From CBDBJK01 sp965206395 (GTDB lineage Bacteria; Chloroflexota; Dehalococcoidia; Lucifugimonadales; CATOSD01): a stretch of DNA of 64,000 nt. The notes beneath the pieces were generated by a model. That model was not told the origin of the DNA. It did not search any database and worked only from the letters and a program-made list of their open reading frames with translations. Of the stretch, positions 1 through 9,016 are shown piece by piece. The translations under genes were made by a program, and so were the position numbers. The DNA is taken from the NCBI GenBank assembly GCA_965206395.1, contig CBDBJK010000033.1:213005-277004 (forward strand), given 5' to 3'. Each line of letters starts with the position of its first letter. The stretch's first letter is position 1.

Positions 1-469
1 CTTAAACTTCATATCTGATAAGCAAGGTGCGCTCCGAGAGATGTGTCGGATTCTCCAACCCGGTGGCACAGTTGCGTTGTATGTTTGGGACTATGCTGGC
101 GAAATGCAACTCATGCGCTATTTTTGGAACGCAGTTTCCGAATTGTTCCCCGAAGGGGCGGATTATGACGAAGGGAAACAGTTTCCGGTCTGCAAACCTG
201 GGCCGCTTGCAGACCTGTTCCGTGCCACCAACCTAAAAGCAGTTGAGGCACGCGCTCTGGATGTGCCCACCGATTTTGTCGATTTCAATGATTACTGGTC
301 ACCTTTCCTAAGAGGCCAAGGTCCCGCAGGGGCCTATTGCGTCTCACTGCTGGAGGGCGATCGTGAACTCTTGCGTAAGCACTTGGAGGACACCGTGCCC
401 GCCAGTTCTGATGGCAGTATTCATCTTATTGCGCGTGCCTGGGGAGTTCGGGGAACCATTCCAGTCTGA
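1..469 (+). CDS. SAM-dependent methyltransferase, C-terminal part
   Basis: The frame is open from the window edge (reading LNFISDKQGALREMCR from base 2) to a TGA at 467-469, so the start lies outside the window. The visible part has the post-motif of class I methyltransferases, a leucine-rich stretch followed by L-Q-P-G-G-T (the usual R-P-G-G loop) and a strand ending in A-L-Y-V-W-D-Y. This is the C-terminal half of the Rossmann methyltransferase fold (Methyltransf_11 type). The SAM-binding GxGxG motif would be upstream and cannot be checked. The substrate is unknown. It is followed by about 230 bases without a gene and does not look co-transcribed with the next gene. An internal ATG at 41 is unlikely to be the start because homology-like sequence continues upstream of it. 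Confidence 0.8.
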   Translation, partial: LNFISDKQGALREMCRILQPGGTVALYVWDYAGEMQLMRYFWNAVSELFPEGADYDEGKQFPVCKPGPLADLFRATNLKAVEARALDVPTDFVDFNDYWSPFLRGQGPAGAYCVSLLEGDRELLRKHLEDTVPASSDGSIHLIARAWGVRGTIPV

Positions 470-698
470 AGATTTTTATATCTATCACAGGCCCTATTTT
501 CTAGTGGGCGGTAAGTGGCAAATGGTGACGAGGCAGCTCAAAGACTTTAGAAATTGTGAAAAATGCTGTTGGCGAACCTGTGTTGGCGCCATTTATCTGC
601 TACCTAATGTGAATTAATCGTATGAAATAAATGTAGCGTTATTGCTGATCGAAGCCCCATACGGGGTCTGAGCATAGGCAAGATATAAGGAGTGTGAA

Positions 699-2369
699 AT
701 GCCCCAGATAGCGGGAAAGCATATCGTCATGAGGATGCTGCAGGCCGAGGGTGTGAAGTACATCTTCGGCAACCCCGGCACCACGGAAACGCCGTTCCTG
801 GACGCCGTTCAAGACTATCCTGACATACAGTACATGCTGGCTACACAGGAAGCTCCAGCCATAGGCATGGCAGACGCCTACGCCAGGGCTACGGGCCGCC
901 CATCATTTGCCAACCTGCACGTCGCGGGCGGTCTGGCAAACGGCATAAGCATGTTGTACGACGCCTATCGAGGCGGCACTCCCCTCGTGCTGACGGCGGG
1001 CCAATCGGACACCCGAATGCTGCTCCAGGAGCCAACCCTATCTGGCGATCTGGTGGAGATGACCCGGCAGTACACCAAGTGGTCTTTCGAGGTGCATCAC
1101 GCCAAGGACATCCCAGAAGCGATGCGCAGGGCATTCAAGATTGCGAAGACTCCCCCGACTGGCCCTGTATTTCTAGCACTGCCGTGGAACGTGCTGGATG
1201 AGGAAGCGGACGTGGACTTCGTGCCTTCCAGCGATGGTTATTTTCGGATTCGCCCGGATGCGCAGGCCCTGGAGAAGGCTTCGGAGATTCTGGCTAATAC
1301 GCAGAATCCGCTGATGGTCGTCGGTGACCGCATAGCCCAATCCATGGCAGTCGAGGAAGCGGTGCGCGTCGCAGAGCTTCTTGGCACGCCAGTGCGGTCA
1401 ACGGCCTTCTCCGAGGTCAACTTCCCCACAAGCCATCCGCTATACCTGGGCGCTCTCAATCTTGCGTCGTCCGCTGGTCGCAAGCAGTTCGAGCAGCACG
1501 ACGCGATTCTGGCCGTAGGAACAAACGTGTTCAGCCAGTTCTTCTACACCGACCCAATTCTACCTCCTGGCGTCAAGCTCGTTCACCTGGACTCCACGCC
1601 ATACGAGATCGAACGATCTTTCCCTGTGGCGGCGGGCTTGTGGGCCGACCCGAAGGCTGGCCTTACGGAATTGGCAGGATCGCTGGAAGACAGGATGTCC
1701 GGCTCTCAGCGTGAGGCGGCGGTATCTCGTGCGGCGGAAATAGGGGATCAGAAGCAAAAGTCGTTGGATGCACGAAACCAACGTGGCAAGGACAAGTGGG
1801 ACAACGACTTGATGCCGCCGGAGCGCATGATGAAAGAGCTGGCCGACGCTCTGCCTTCCAACGCAACTGTCGTCGATGAGTCCATAACCTCTGGCGGCGC
1901 ACTTCGGGGAGCGATTGACTTCGACGAGCCTGGCAGCTTCTTCTCGATACGAGGAGGCGCGCTCGGATGGGCTATGGGTGGTGCACTTGGTGTGCATCTG
2001 GCGCAGCCTGACCGCAAGGTGGTGGCTGTCGTCGGTGACGGCGCTGCCATGTACACAATTCAGTCCTTATGGACGGCAGCGCGCTACAACATGCCGGTGA
2101 CATACGTCATCTGCAACAACCAGAGTTACCGCATCCTGAAAAACGCAATGGTCAATTATCTCTCTGGCTCAGGAAGGGACAGTGAGTTTGTTGGCATGAA
2201 CTTCCATGAAAACCCCATGGACTACAGCCGCATCGCCGAAGGATTTGGACTTTTTGGACAGAGAGTGAGCGACTCCAAGGAACTCCGTGCGGCGCTGGAA
2301 AAGGCATTTGCGCACGACGGGCCTTCCCTGGTGGACGTCGTGATTGACGGAGCATTAGACAACGTATAG
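699..2369 (+). CDS. Thiamine diphosphate-dependent decarboxylase / acetolactate synthase-like enzyme
   Basis: A 556-residue protein with the three-domain layout of the pyruvate decarboxylase / benzoylformate decarboxylase / acetolactate synthase superfamily. The N-terminal Pyr domain has F-G-N-P-G-T-T-E (about 23-30) and the catalytic glutamate in A-T-Q-E-A-P-A (E51). The C-terminal PP domain has the TPP-binding motif V-V-G-D-G-A-A (about 443-449), ending in C-N-N near 472-474. The ATG is preceded by AAGGAG at a normal distance. The sequence resembles benzoylformate decarboxylase-type members more than true acetohydroxyacid synthase, and no small regulatory subunit is next to it. It lies 68 bases upstream of an isochorismatase-family amidase on the same strand, so the two are probably one transcript. 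The opposite-strand hydantoinase genes face it. Its 2-oxoacid substrate cannot be fixed from sequence. Confidence 0.88.
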   Translation: MPQIAGKHIVMRMLQAEGVKYIFGNPGTTETPFLDAVQDYPDIQYMLATQEAPAIGMADAYARATGRPSFANLHVAGGLANGISMLYDAYRGGTPLVLTAGQSDTRMLLQEPTLSGDLVEMTRQYTKWSFEVHHAKDIPEAMRRAFKIAKTPPTGPVFLALPWNVLDEEADVDFVPSSDGYFRIRPDAQALEKASEILANTQNPLMVVGDRIAQSMAVEEAVRVAELLGTPVRSTAFSEVNFPTSHPLYLGALNLASSAGRKQFEQHDAILAVGTNVFSQFFYTDPILPPGVKLVHLDSTPYEIERSFPVAAGLWADPKAGLTELAGSLEDRMSGSQREAAVSRAAEIGDQKQKSLDARNQRGKDKWDNDLMPPERMMKELADALPSNATVVDESITSGGALRGAIDFDEPGSFFSIRGGALGWAMGGALGVHLAQPDRKVVAVVGDGAAMYTIQSLWTAARYNMPVTYVICNNQSYRILKNAMVNYLSGSGRDSEFVGMNFHENPMDYSRIAEGFGLFGQRVSDSKELRAALEKAFAHDGPSLVDVVIDGALDNV

Positions 2370-2437
2370 CAGTTTAGGTGCCTCGGACGCATGGGTGTGT
2401 ATCCGGGGATAGACTCGTTAAGGGAGAATAGTGACTC

Positions 2438-3085
2438 ATGCAAGAAGAAAGCAGGCAAGATAACTACAGTGGCGTTTTCGATGGGCGAATAGGCTTTGGC
2501 AAAAAACCGGCTGTCCTGGTCGTGGATTTCGTCAACGCGTACACAACTCCTGGTTCCGCGCTGTATGCGCCAGCAGTAGTGGACGCGGTTCGGGAGACTG
2601 TTGACGTTCTCGACCTCGCCCGTCGCAACAATATCCCGGTAGTCTACACGCGAGTGCAATACTCAGATAACGGATTGGATGGCGGCATTTTCGTGCAGAA
2701 GGTTCCGGTGTTGCGGACAATGGTCGAAGGGGAACCGCTGACTGAAATTGTGCCTGAGCTGCCGCCCGCTCCACAGGACGTCATTATCACCAAACAGTAC
2801 GCCAGCGCATTCTTCGCCAGTCCCCTTGCCGCGATGCTCACCAGTCAGGGAGTCGATACCATAGTGTTAACCGGCTGCTCGACGAGCGGCTGCATTCGGG
2901 CCACGGCAGTCGACGGCATGCAGTACGGCTTCCGAGTCATCGTGCCGCGCGAGTGCGTCGGCGACCGCCATCCAGAGCCGCACGAAGCCAACCTGTTTGA
3001 TATTGACAGCAAATACGGGGATGTGGTTTCGAAAGCTGAAGTAATGGAGATGATGCCTCCAGCCAACTACGTTTCCAATTCCTGA
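2438..3085 (+). CDS. Isochorismatase-family cysteine hydrolase (N-carbamoylsarcosine amidase-like)
   Basis: A 215-residue cysteine hydrolase fold protein. The catalytic triad of the family is visible: Asp30 in V-L-V-V-D-F-V-N-A-Y, a lysine near 118 in I-I-T-K-Q-Y-A-S-A-F, and the nucleophile in T-G-C-S-T-S-G-C-I-R-A-T (the second Cys, about 151, aligns with the family nucleophile). The S-T-S-G-C-x-R-A-T form and the K-x-x-x-S-A-F segment are typical of N-carbamoylsarcosine and maleamate amidohydrolases rather than of isochorismatase itself. With hydantoinase A/B genes facing it, a carbamoyl-amino-acid or related amide is a reasonable substrate guess (inference). It follows the TPP enzyme by 68 bases and ends just before a strong bidirectional terminator hairpin. 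Confidence 0.85.
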   Translation: MQEESRQDNYSGVFDGRIGFGKKPAVLVVDFVNAYTTPGSALYAPAVVDAVRETVDVLDLARRNNIPVVYTRVQYSDNGLDGGIFVQKVPVLRTMVEGEPLTEIVPELPPAPQDVIITKQYASAFFASPLAAMLTSQGVDTIVLTGCSTSGCIRATAVDGMQYGFRVIVPRECVGDRHPEPHEANLFDIDSKYGDVVSKAEVMEMMPPANYVSNS

Positions 3086-3087
3086 CA

Positions 3088-3124
3088 AAAAAGGGGAGAG
3101 GGGTTTTTCTCCTCTCCCCTTTGT
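3088..3124. terminator. Bidirectional intrinsic terminator between convergent genes
   Basis: A 12-13 bp stem (AAAGGGGAGAGG paired with CCTCTCCCCTTT) around a short T-rich loop, with A residues before and T residues after it. It therefore works as a rho-independent terminator in both directions, between the amidase (+) and hyuB (-). Confidence 0.85.
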
Positions 3125-3141
3125 GTTTCGTAGGCTTCGAT

Positions 3142-5025
3142 CTATTTCTGTGTCAACTGCAAAATCTGCCTGGGGAACACAGGGTCTACGGGAGGCTGAA
3201 GTCCAGTTTCTTCAAAGCAGCGAGCTTTAAGCTCCTCGATGGTGCCGCCTCGGTCGAAGAGGTTAGGCTCTCCGCGCTCTTCCGATAGCCTGGCTCTAAG
3301 CTCTACCGTGGCCTTTTCGTCAAGGCTAAGGTCATCGTTCAACAACACGCCGTAGCGTTTGGCTCCCTCGATGGATACCAGACCCCGGTCAACCTCAAGC
3401 GCAACTAACGCCGCGTCTCGCTTGAACGGGTCGCCCCAACCGCCACCACCCCAGGTGTAGGTAATGAGCATATCTCCTTCTTCAACTTTCAGGTGGTCGC
3501 ACTTGGAGGGAACCACTTCCTGCGAGCCATCCACGCGATGGAGCACCTTGCTGCTTCTCGCGCCGGGCAGCCCTCCGTTCACGCCCCAGGGATATGTCAG
3601 CCACCTGTCATCGTGGATGGAGACCTCACCTGGTTCAAGGAAGCGATATCCTGTCTTGACGCCGTTGCCGCCTCGGAAAAAGCCAGCGCCGCCCGAATCC
3701 GTGATTGTCTCGTATATCTCGATTCGCAACGGGAAGTAGCTTTCGAGAAACTCATTGGGTACGTTGGTGAACGAAGGCCACAGCGAATGTCCGTCAGGCC
3801 CGTCGCCGAATGGCTTGCCGGGGATGCCTCCAAAACCTATCTGGTAAAGCTGGAACCATTCGCCTTTCCTGTCATAGCCAGAGTACATGAGGTGCGGGCT
3901 GTCCGAGAAACCAGCGGCGATGAGAAAGTCTGGCGTGCGCTGGCCCAATAAGCCGCCAATCGTGTCGAAAATACGGCCTAGCGCGTGGGTGCGGCAGGAA
4001 AGCGCTGCGGGCTTGATTGGCTTGAGTAACGACCCCTCTGGGATGTTAACTTCCACCAGATCATAGAAACCGTCATTAAACAGAATCTGCGGGTCGAACA
4101 CCGTTATCATGTAAGTGCCCAGGAACATCTTGAACATCGGAACGCTCAGGTAGAAGTTGATCGAACCCTCAGACTGCGGATCGGTGCCCTCGAAGTCGAA
4201 GTACGCCTTGTCGCCCACACGCTGCATAGAGCAACGAATTTTATAAGGCCCCATGCCGATGCCGTCGTCGCAGACGAAGTCCTCAAAGTATATCTTCTCC
4301 TCCGAAACTGTCTCCTTGATTAGCTTTGCCATAGCCTGCTTGTTTCGGTCTAGCAGCATGTCCATCGCCTTGATATAGGTATCGACGCCGAAACGCTCGC
4401 AACTCGCGATTATGCGATTCTCTGCGATTCGCACCGACGCGACGATTGCGTTAAAGTCACTGCGATTCCAATGAGGCAGCCTTACCTGATGCAAATAGCT
4501 ATTGAGCAACTCTTCCTGAAGTTCGTTTTTCCTGTAGATCTTTGTCAGAGGGATGAGGACACCTTCCTCATAAATCTGGCGCGCGTCCGTCGGCAAGCTG
4601 CCCGGAACCTTGCCTCCGACATCGGTCATGTGACCAAACATTGCTGCCCAGCTTACGATGCGACCTTCGTAGTAAATGGGCATCAGAACCAGCCAGTCAT
4701 TAGCGTGGCTGATTGAGCCTTCACAGGAATAAGGGTCCGACGTAAGGAAGATGTCGCCCTCCTCAACGTCGCCATCAAAGGCCGACTGGAATCCGTGGAT
4801 GAACGAGCCGAACTGACCAACAACCATCTTGCCGTCGTTGTTGGCTATCATCGGAAACTGGTCGTGCTGCTCGCGGATACCGGGAGACATGGCAGTGCGG
4901 TAGAGCACGGCGTCCATTTCCCAGCGTACGTTTCTGAGCGAGCTTTCAATGATGTCGAGGGTGATCGGATCTACTTCGACATCCTTGAACGGGGCTGGTT
5001 TAGTCTCGATTATTCTTGCTGGCAT
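3142..5025 (-). CDS. hyuB: N-methylhydantoinase B / acetone carboxylase alpha-type subunit
   Basis: A 627-residue protein of the HyuB / 5-oxoprolinase C-terminal family. Family hallmarks are visible: an N-terminal D-P-I-T-L-D-I-I-E-S-S-L segment, A-V-L-Y-R-T-A-M-S-P-G-I-R-E-Q-H-D, D-I-F-L-T-S-D-P-Y, an H-A-N-D segment, and a C-terminal G-G-G-G-W-G-D-P. It is about as long as stand-alone HyuB subunits. The ATG has a GGGGGAGAG site upstream. The hyuA stop and this start are about 16 bases apart on the same strand, so the two form the usual A/B pair, which hydrolyses hydantoin-like or oxoproline-like rings with ATP, or carboxylates ketones in the acetone carboxylase branch. The third (gamma) subunit of acetone carboxylase is not present, which favours a hydantoinase/oxoprolinase role. 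Exact substrate unknown. Confidence 0.9.
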   Translation of the reverse strand: MPARIIETKPAPFKDVEVDPITLDIIESSLRNVRWEMDAVLYRTAMSPGIREQHDQFPMIANNDGKMVVGQFGSFIHGFQSAFDGDVEEGDIFLTSDPYSCEGSISHANDWLVLMPIYYEGRIVSWAAMFGHMTDVGGKVPGSLPTDARQIYEEGVLIPLTKIYRKNELQEELLNSYLHQVRLPHWNRSDFNAIVASVRIAENRIIASCERFGVDTYIKAMDMLLDRNKQAMAKLIKETVSEEKIYFEDFVCDDGIGMGPYKIRCSMQRVGDKAYFDFEGTDPQSEGSINFYLSVPMFKMFLGTYMITVFDPQILFNDGFYDLVEVNIPEGSLLKPIKPAALSCRTHALGRIFDTIGGLLGQRTPDFLIAAGFSDSPHLMYSGYDRKGEWFQLYQIGFGGIPGKPFGDGPDGHSLWPSFTNVPNEFLESYFPLRIEIYETITDSGGAGFFRGGNGVKTGYRFLEPGEVSIHDDRWLTYPWGVNGGLPGARSSKVLHRVDGSQEVVPSKCDHLKVEEGDMLITYTWGGGGWGDPFKRDAALVALEVDRGLVSIEGAKRYGVLLNDDLSLDEKATVELRARLSEERGEPNLFDRGGTIEELKARCFEETGLQPPVDPVFPRQILQLTQK

Positions 5026-5041
5026 TCCTGCTCTCCCCCTA

Positions 5042-7093
5042 TTATTTCGCTATGGGATTTATAAGTATGTTGCCGTTGACATCCACCTCACCAAAATGAC
5101 CCGGCAAGATTAGCGTCGTAGAGTCCATCTCGGTCACAATCGCTGGCCCGGCAATTCGGTTTCCCGCCAGGAGCCTGGAACGGTCGTAAACCTTGGCCTC
5201 CTGATTGGAGCTGTCTACGAAGATGGTCGTAGTATCGACCACCGCCGTCGAAGGGTCTTCTCCGCCTCGCTCGACAGCCTGGGCCGTGAGCGACGTGGCC
5301 TTGCCTTGTGCTACGGCGCGCAGGTTGACTACTTCATGTTCGACATCCAGAGAGAAGGTGAAAAGCTGAGTGTGCGCCGCATCGAAGGACTCGCGGACGC
5401 TCTCCAACCCTCTTTCACTGAATTTTTCCAGCTCAACTTCGACGGGAAGCGCTAACCCCTGACCATGATAGCGCACGTCAACTTCAAACTGGATCGACTG
5501 GTCTTCTCGCGGCACGCTCTCCGCATCAAGCGCTTGGGCTGCTTGTCCGGCTAGCTCCTTGAGTATCGCCTCAATCTCCTCATTTGTCGTCTCTGAGAAG
5601 CGGCGTATGAATGTGCGCGACGCCTCGTTGCGCAGCCGCGTTGTGGCATCCCCGTATGCGCACAGCACGCCCGGTGAGGGAGGGATGATGACAGGCCAGG
5701 CACTCAACAAGATGCCCAGAGCGTTGGCGTGCAATGGCCCAGCGCCACCGAAGGCTATAAGAGCGAAGTCGCGTGGGTCGTAGCCCTGCTCTACCGACAC
5801 GAGCCTGAGCGCGCCTAACATGTTCTCGTTGACTATATCGACGATGCCAGCGGCGGCTGTATTGAGGTCGAGGCCGAGCGCGTCGGCAACGATCTGTACG
5901 GCCTTTTCAGATGCCGCCCTATCAAGCTCCATTTCTCCTGCGAGGCGCGTCGGCAAACGACCCAGAACCACATTGGCGTCGGTGACAGTGGGCCTGTCGC
6001 CACCGATTCCATAGGCCGCAGGCCCAGGGTCTGCGCCCGCGCTTTCAGGGCCGACGCGAAGCGCCTTCGTCAGTTCCGGGACATGAGCAATAGAGCCGCC
6101 GCCCGCTCCGACACTGCGCACATCCAGCGAGGAGGCTCGTATTGTCACGTCGCCTACAGTGGTTTCCCGGCGCACTAGCGGCACGCCATTTTCGACCAGT
6201 GAAACGTCGGTTGAGGTTCCGCCCATGTCAAACGTAAGCAGGCTTTCATAGCCAGCCTGTTCCGCTATCCATAGAGCGCCAGCGACACCTCCAGCAGGCC
6301 CGCTTAGCAATATATTGACGGGCGCTCTCTCAACCATGTCAACCGAGGCTAACCCACCGTCCGACCGCAGGATGTGAAGGTGGCCGGATATGCCTCTTTC
6401 TCTCAACTCCATTTGCAAATTGGATATGTAGCTAGATACAAGAGGCGCTACATACGAATTGGCGACTGTGGTAAGCGTTCGCTCGTACTCCTGCATCCCT
6501 GGCAAAATCTCCGATGAGATAGAAATCGGGATGTCAGGCATGATTCCTCTGGCTATCTCGCGTATGCGCCCCTCGTGATCGCCGTTAGCATACGAGTTAA
6601 TCAAGGATATCGTCAGCGCTTCGATGCCACGCCCTTTAAGATAGTTGAGTCTCTCGCGGATTGACTCCTCGTCAATCTCTTCTACGACCTCGCCACGAGC
6701 GCTCATCCTCTCCTTCGCCTCTACCGTAAGTTCCAGAGCAGCCAGCGGGTCTGGCATGTTCCAGACGATAAAGGCGGCGAGGCCACCTGGCACAAACGAA
6801 CGGCCAATCTGCAACACCTGCCTGTAGCCCTGCGTGGTAACCAGGCCGATCTTGGCACCTATGCCTTGCAATATAGCGTTGGTTGCCACAGTCGTCCCGT
6901 GCATTATCTGGGTTATCAGCGTGGGGTCCAGGCCGGATGTATCGCAGATCTTCTCGATTCCCTGCAACACTCCGATAGAGGAGTCGGCGGGTGTCGAGTT
7001 AACCTTGGCTCGATAGGTATCGCCTGTATCCTCGTTTATCAAAAGCAGGTCTGTGAATGTTCCACCAACATCCACTCCCAAACGGTATGCCAT
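5042..7093 (-). CDS. hyuA: N-methylhydantoinase A / ATP-binding subunit
   Basis: A 683-residue HyuA-family protein. The N-terminus M-A-Y-R-L-G-V-D-V-G-G-T-F-T-D is the phosphate-binding motif of the hydantoinase A / oxoprolinase ASKHA ATPase fold. A second motif, L-T-F-D-M-G-G-T-S-T-D-V, lies near residue 280, and A-F-G-G-A-G-P-L-H-A follows further on. The frame is open upstream to 7156, but the ATG at 7093 was chosen because GGGGAG sits before it and the GGTFTD motif is normally about 8-14 residues from the start. It is the middle gene of an aminotransferase-hyuA-hyuB operon with an 82-base gap to the aminotransferase. It energises ring opening together with HyuB. Confidence 0.92.
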   Translation of the reverse strand: MAYRLGVDVGGTFTDLLLINEDTGDTYRAKVNSTPADSSIGVLQGIEKICDTSGLDPTLITQIMHGTTVATNAILQGIGAKIGLVTTQGYRQVLQIGRSFVPGGLAAFIVWNMPDPLAALELTVEAKERMSARGEVVEEIDEESIRERLNYLKGRGIEALTISLINSYANGDHEGRIREIARGIMPDIPISISSEILPGMQEYERTLTTVANSYVAPLVSSYISNLQMELRERGISGHLHILRSDGGLASVDMVERAPVNILLSGPAGGVAGALWIAEQAGYESLLTFDMGGTSTDVSLVENGVPLVRRETTVGDVTIRASSLDVRSVGAGGGSIAHVPELTKALRVGPESAGADPGPAAYGIGGDRPTVTDANVVLGRLPTRLAGEMELDRAASEKAVQIVADALGLDLNTAAAGIVDIVNENMLGALRLVSVEQGYDPRDFALIAFGGAGPLHANALGILLSAWPVIIPPSPGVLCAYGDATTRLRNEASRTFIRRFSETTNEEIEAILKELAGQAAQALDAESVPREDQSIQFEVDVRYHGQGLALPVEVELEKFSERGLESVRESFDAAHTQLFTFSLDVEHEVVNLRAVAQGKATSLTAQAVERGGEDPSTAVVDTTTIFVDSSNQEAKVYDRSRLLAGNRIAGPAIVTEMDSTTLILPGHFGEVDVNGNILINPIAK

Positions 7094-7175
7094 TGGAATC
7101 TCCCCGTTAATCAGAGTTATTGAGTTAACCTGCGACGCGTGCGCCGGTCTAATCAATCTGTTATTGCTAATTCGG

Positions 7176-8624
7176 TTATGCGTTGTCTGGCGGGAACTCC
7201 TGTTCCATCTCGCCCATCGACTTGTCCAGAACGTCGATAATATCGTCGATGATGTCCTTGGTGATGGTCAAAGGCGGAGACAGCGTAATCGAGTCTCCCG
7301 CGCGAGTCGCAAGGCCGTAGCCTCTCAGCTTCTCCGTGAACTTCCGCGCGTACTCTCCTTGCGGCCCACCGGGATAGGTCTCTTTTGTCTCGCGGTTCTT
7401 TACTATCTCAATCGACATCAGCAGGCCAAGCCCTCCGCCAACATGACCTACAATGGAGTGGTTTTCCTGAAGCACCGACATTGCGCGCTCGTAAAGATAC
7501 TGCCCCATCTTGTCGGAGTTATCGACCAGGTTATCACGCTCGATAATCTCGATGTTTTTTAGCGCAGCCGTCATGACCGCCGGATGCCCTCCATAGGTGA
7601 CGCCGTGCTGGAAGGGGCCGTTCGACCCTTCGGCGTTGTCGAATGTCTCGGCGATTTTCTTGGTGGCGACGACTCCGCCGACGGGAAGCTCGCCTCCGGT
7701 CAGAGCCTTCGCTATCGTCATAATGTCGGCCTCAACGCCAAAGCGCTGCATCCCAAACCACGTGCCAAGCCTTCCGAAGCCACAGATGATCTCGTCCGCG
7801 ATGAAGACGATATTGTTCTTGTCGCAAATTTCCCGAACCGCGGGCCAGTATTCGTCGGCGGGGATTTGCGAGCCACTGGGAATCGGTGTGGCGATAAACG
7901 CGGCTATGCTGTCGGCGTTCTCGGCCTTGATGATGTTCTCAAGTGACCTGGGACTCTGCATACAACAGTCATTATTGGTGCGGTCCGTGAAACCCCAAGG
8001 ACACCGGTAGCAGTATGGAGGGTCTACCTGGATTGTGCCCGGAGGTAGCATAGACTCAAACAGCCCTGCGTTCCGGCGACCCGCAGAACCCACGCTCATT
8101 GCCCCTCTAGTGGAGCCGTGATACTGACCTCTGCGCGAGATGATCTTCGTCTTCTGAGGATACTCGGCGAGGTACTGATACTGGCGGGCCATCTTCAGGG
8201 CAATTTCTACGGCCTCTGAACCGCCGCCGCAGAAGAACACTCTATTCATGTCGCCAGGGGTCACTTCTGCCAGTTTCTTGGATAGCAAGATTCCTGGAAT
8301 GCTGCTGTACGCGCCGGAGTTGGTGTACGCAAGCGCAGTCATCTGCTCTGCTACGGCGGCGGCTATCTCTGGGTGGCTGTGCCCGATGTTCTTGAGAAAC
8401 AGGCCTCCCATCGCATCTATATACTTGTTGCCTTCGATGTCATAGACGTAGCAGCCTTCGCCACGCACCATGATATTGTAGCCGCCTAGGGCCACCAGGT
8501 CAGCCATCTGATGATTCTGTGTCCAGAAGTGCTCAAGTCCCCACTGGACGAGTTGGTCAATCTCTTCCCTTGAGTAATTGTCTTTTAGCCACCAGGCCGA
8601 TTTGCTCGAATCAGGTGTCACCAT
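7176..8624 (-). CDS. PLP-dependent class III aminotransferase
   Basis: A 482-residue class III (omega) aminotransferase. Visible features are the G-G-G-S-E-A-V-E-I-A phosphate-binding region, the Y-H-G-S-T-R-G-A-M-S segment, the aspartate in V-F-I-A-D-E-I-I-C-G-F-G-R-L-G, and the Schiff-base lysine in T-I-A-K-A-L-T-G-G (about residue 306). The start at 8624 is preferred over 8657 because GAGGGAGG lies upstream of this ATG. It is the first gene of the operon with hyuA and hyuB. The enzyme probably moves an amino group from an omega-amino acid or amine to pyruvate or a similar acceptor. A CxxxxCPWGF...CC cluster at about residues 205-225 is found in some members of this subfamily. No neighbouring gene fixes the substrate. 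Confidence 0.9.
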   Translation of the reverse strand: MVTPDSSKSAWWLKDNYSREEIDQLVQWGLEHFWTQNHQMADLVALGGYNIMVRGEGCYVYDIEGNKYIDAMGGLFLKNIGHSHPEIAAAVAEQMTALAYTNSGAYSSIPGILLSKKLAEVTPGDMNRVFFCGGGSEAVEIALKMARQYQYLAEYPQKTKIISRRGQYHGSTRGAMSVGSAGRRNAGLFESMLPPGTIQVDPPYCYRCPWGFTDRTNNDCCMQSPRSLENIIKAENADSIAAFIATPIPSGSQIPADEYWPAVREICDKNNIVFIADEIICGFGRLGTWFGMQRFGVEADIMTIAKALTGGELPVGGVVATKKIAETFDNAEGSNGPFQHGVTYGGHPAVMTAALKNIEIIERDNLVDNSDKMGQYLYERAMSVLQENHSIVGHVGGGLGLLMSIEIVKNRETKETYPGGPQGEYARKFTEKLRGYGLATRAGDSITLSPPLTITKDIIDDIIDVLDKSMGEMEQEFPPDNA

Positions 8625-8774
8625 ATCGAATGTACCCTCCCTCTGAATTAATGCCAAGCCATATTATACCGTTTCTGTCCATAAAGTAACGTGTTCATAG
8701 CAAAAGTAAAGTTTTGTCTCTACACCCCATGCTCACTCTAGTTAATTTTGAGCGCTTATGCTCGCCATCCGACC

Positions 8775-9012
8775 CTATCTTGGTGGAGCTTCAGCAGAGG
8801 GGACAAACCTCTCTAACGCTGGCATTTTTACCGAAGGCAGCGTGTCCTGGTTCATGACGCTATCGGACTCGATGATGCCGTTCTGATTGAGCAGCCACGC
8901 TACCACGCCATAGATTTCGCCTGATTCCAGCGACCCTGGCGCGTTGGCTGGCATCGCGCGGTTGATGTAGTCAAACAAGGTAGTGGCATAGGGCCAGAAG
9001 TTGCCGACAGTT
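8775..9012 (-). pseudogene. C-terminal remnant of a c-type cytochrome (SoxX/SoxD-like)
   Basis: On the minus strand the frame from the IS boundary reads R-T-V-G-N-F-W-P-Y-A-T-T-L-F-D-Y-I-N-R-A-M-P and continues through S-G-E-I-Y-G-V-V-A-W-L-L-N-Q-N-G to Q-D-T-L-P-S-V-K-M-P. This is the C-terminal part of cytochrome c domains of the sulfur-oxidation / sulfite dehydrogenase type, including the distal methionine in R-A-M-P. The CxxCH haem site and the start are missing. The frame is cut exactly at the CTAG next to the left inverted repeat of the IS5-type element, and nothing beyond the other end of that element restores it. The fragment is therefore a remnant, not a simple insertion mutant. Confidence 0.78.
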
Positions 9013-9016
9013 CTAG

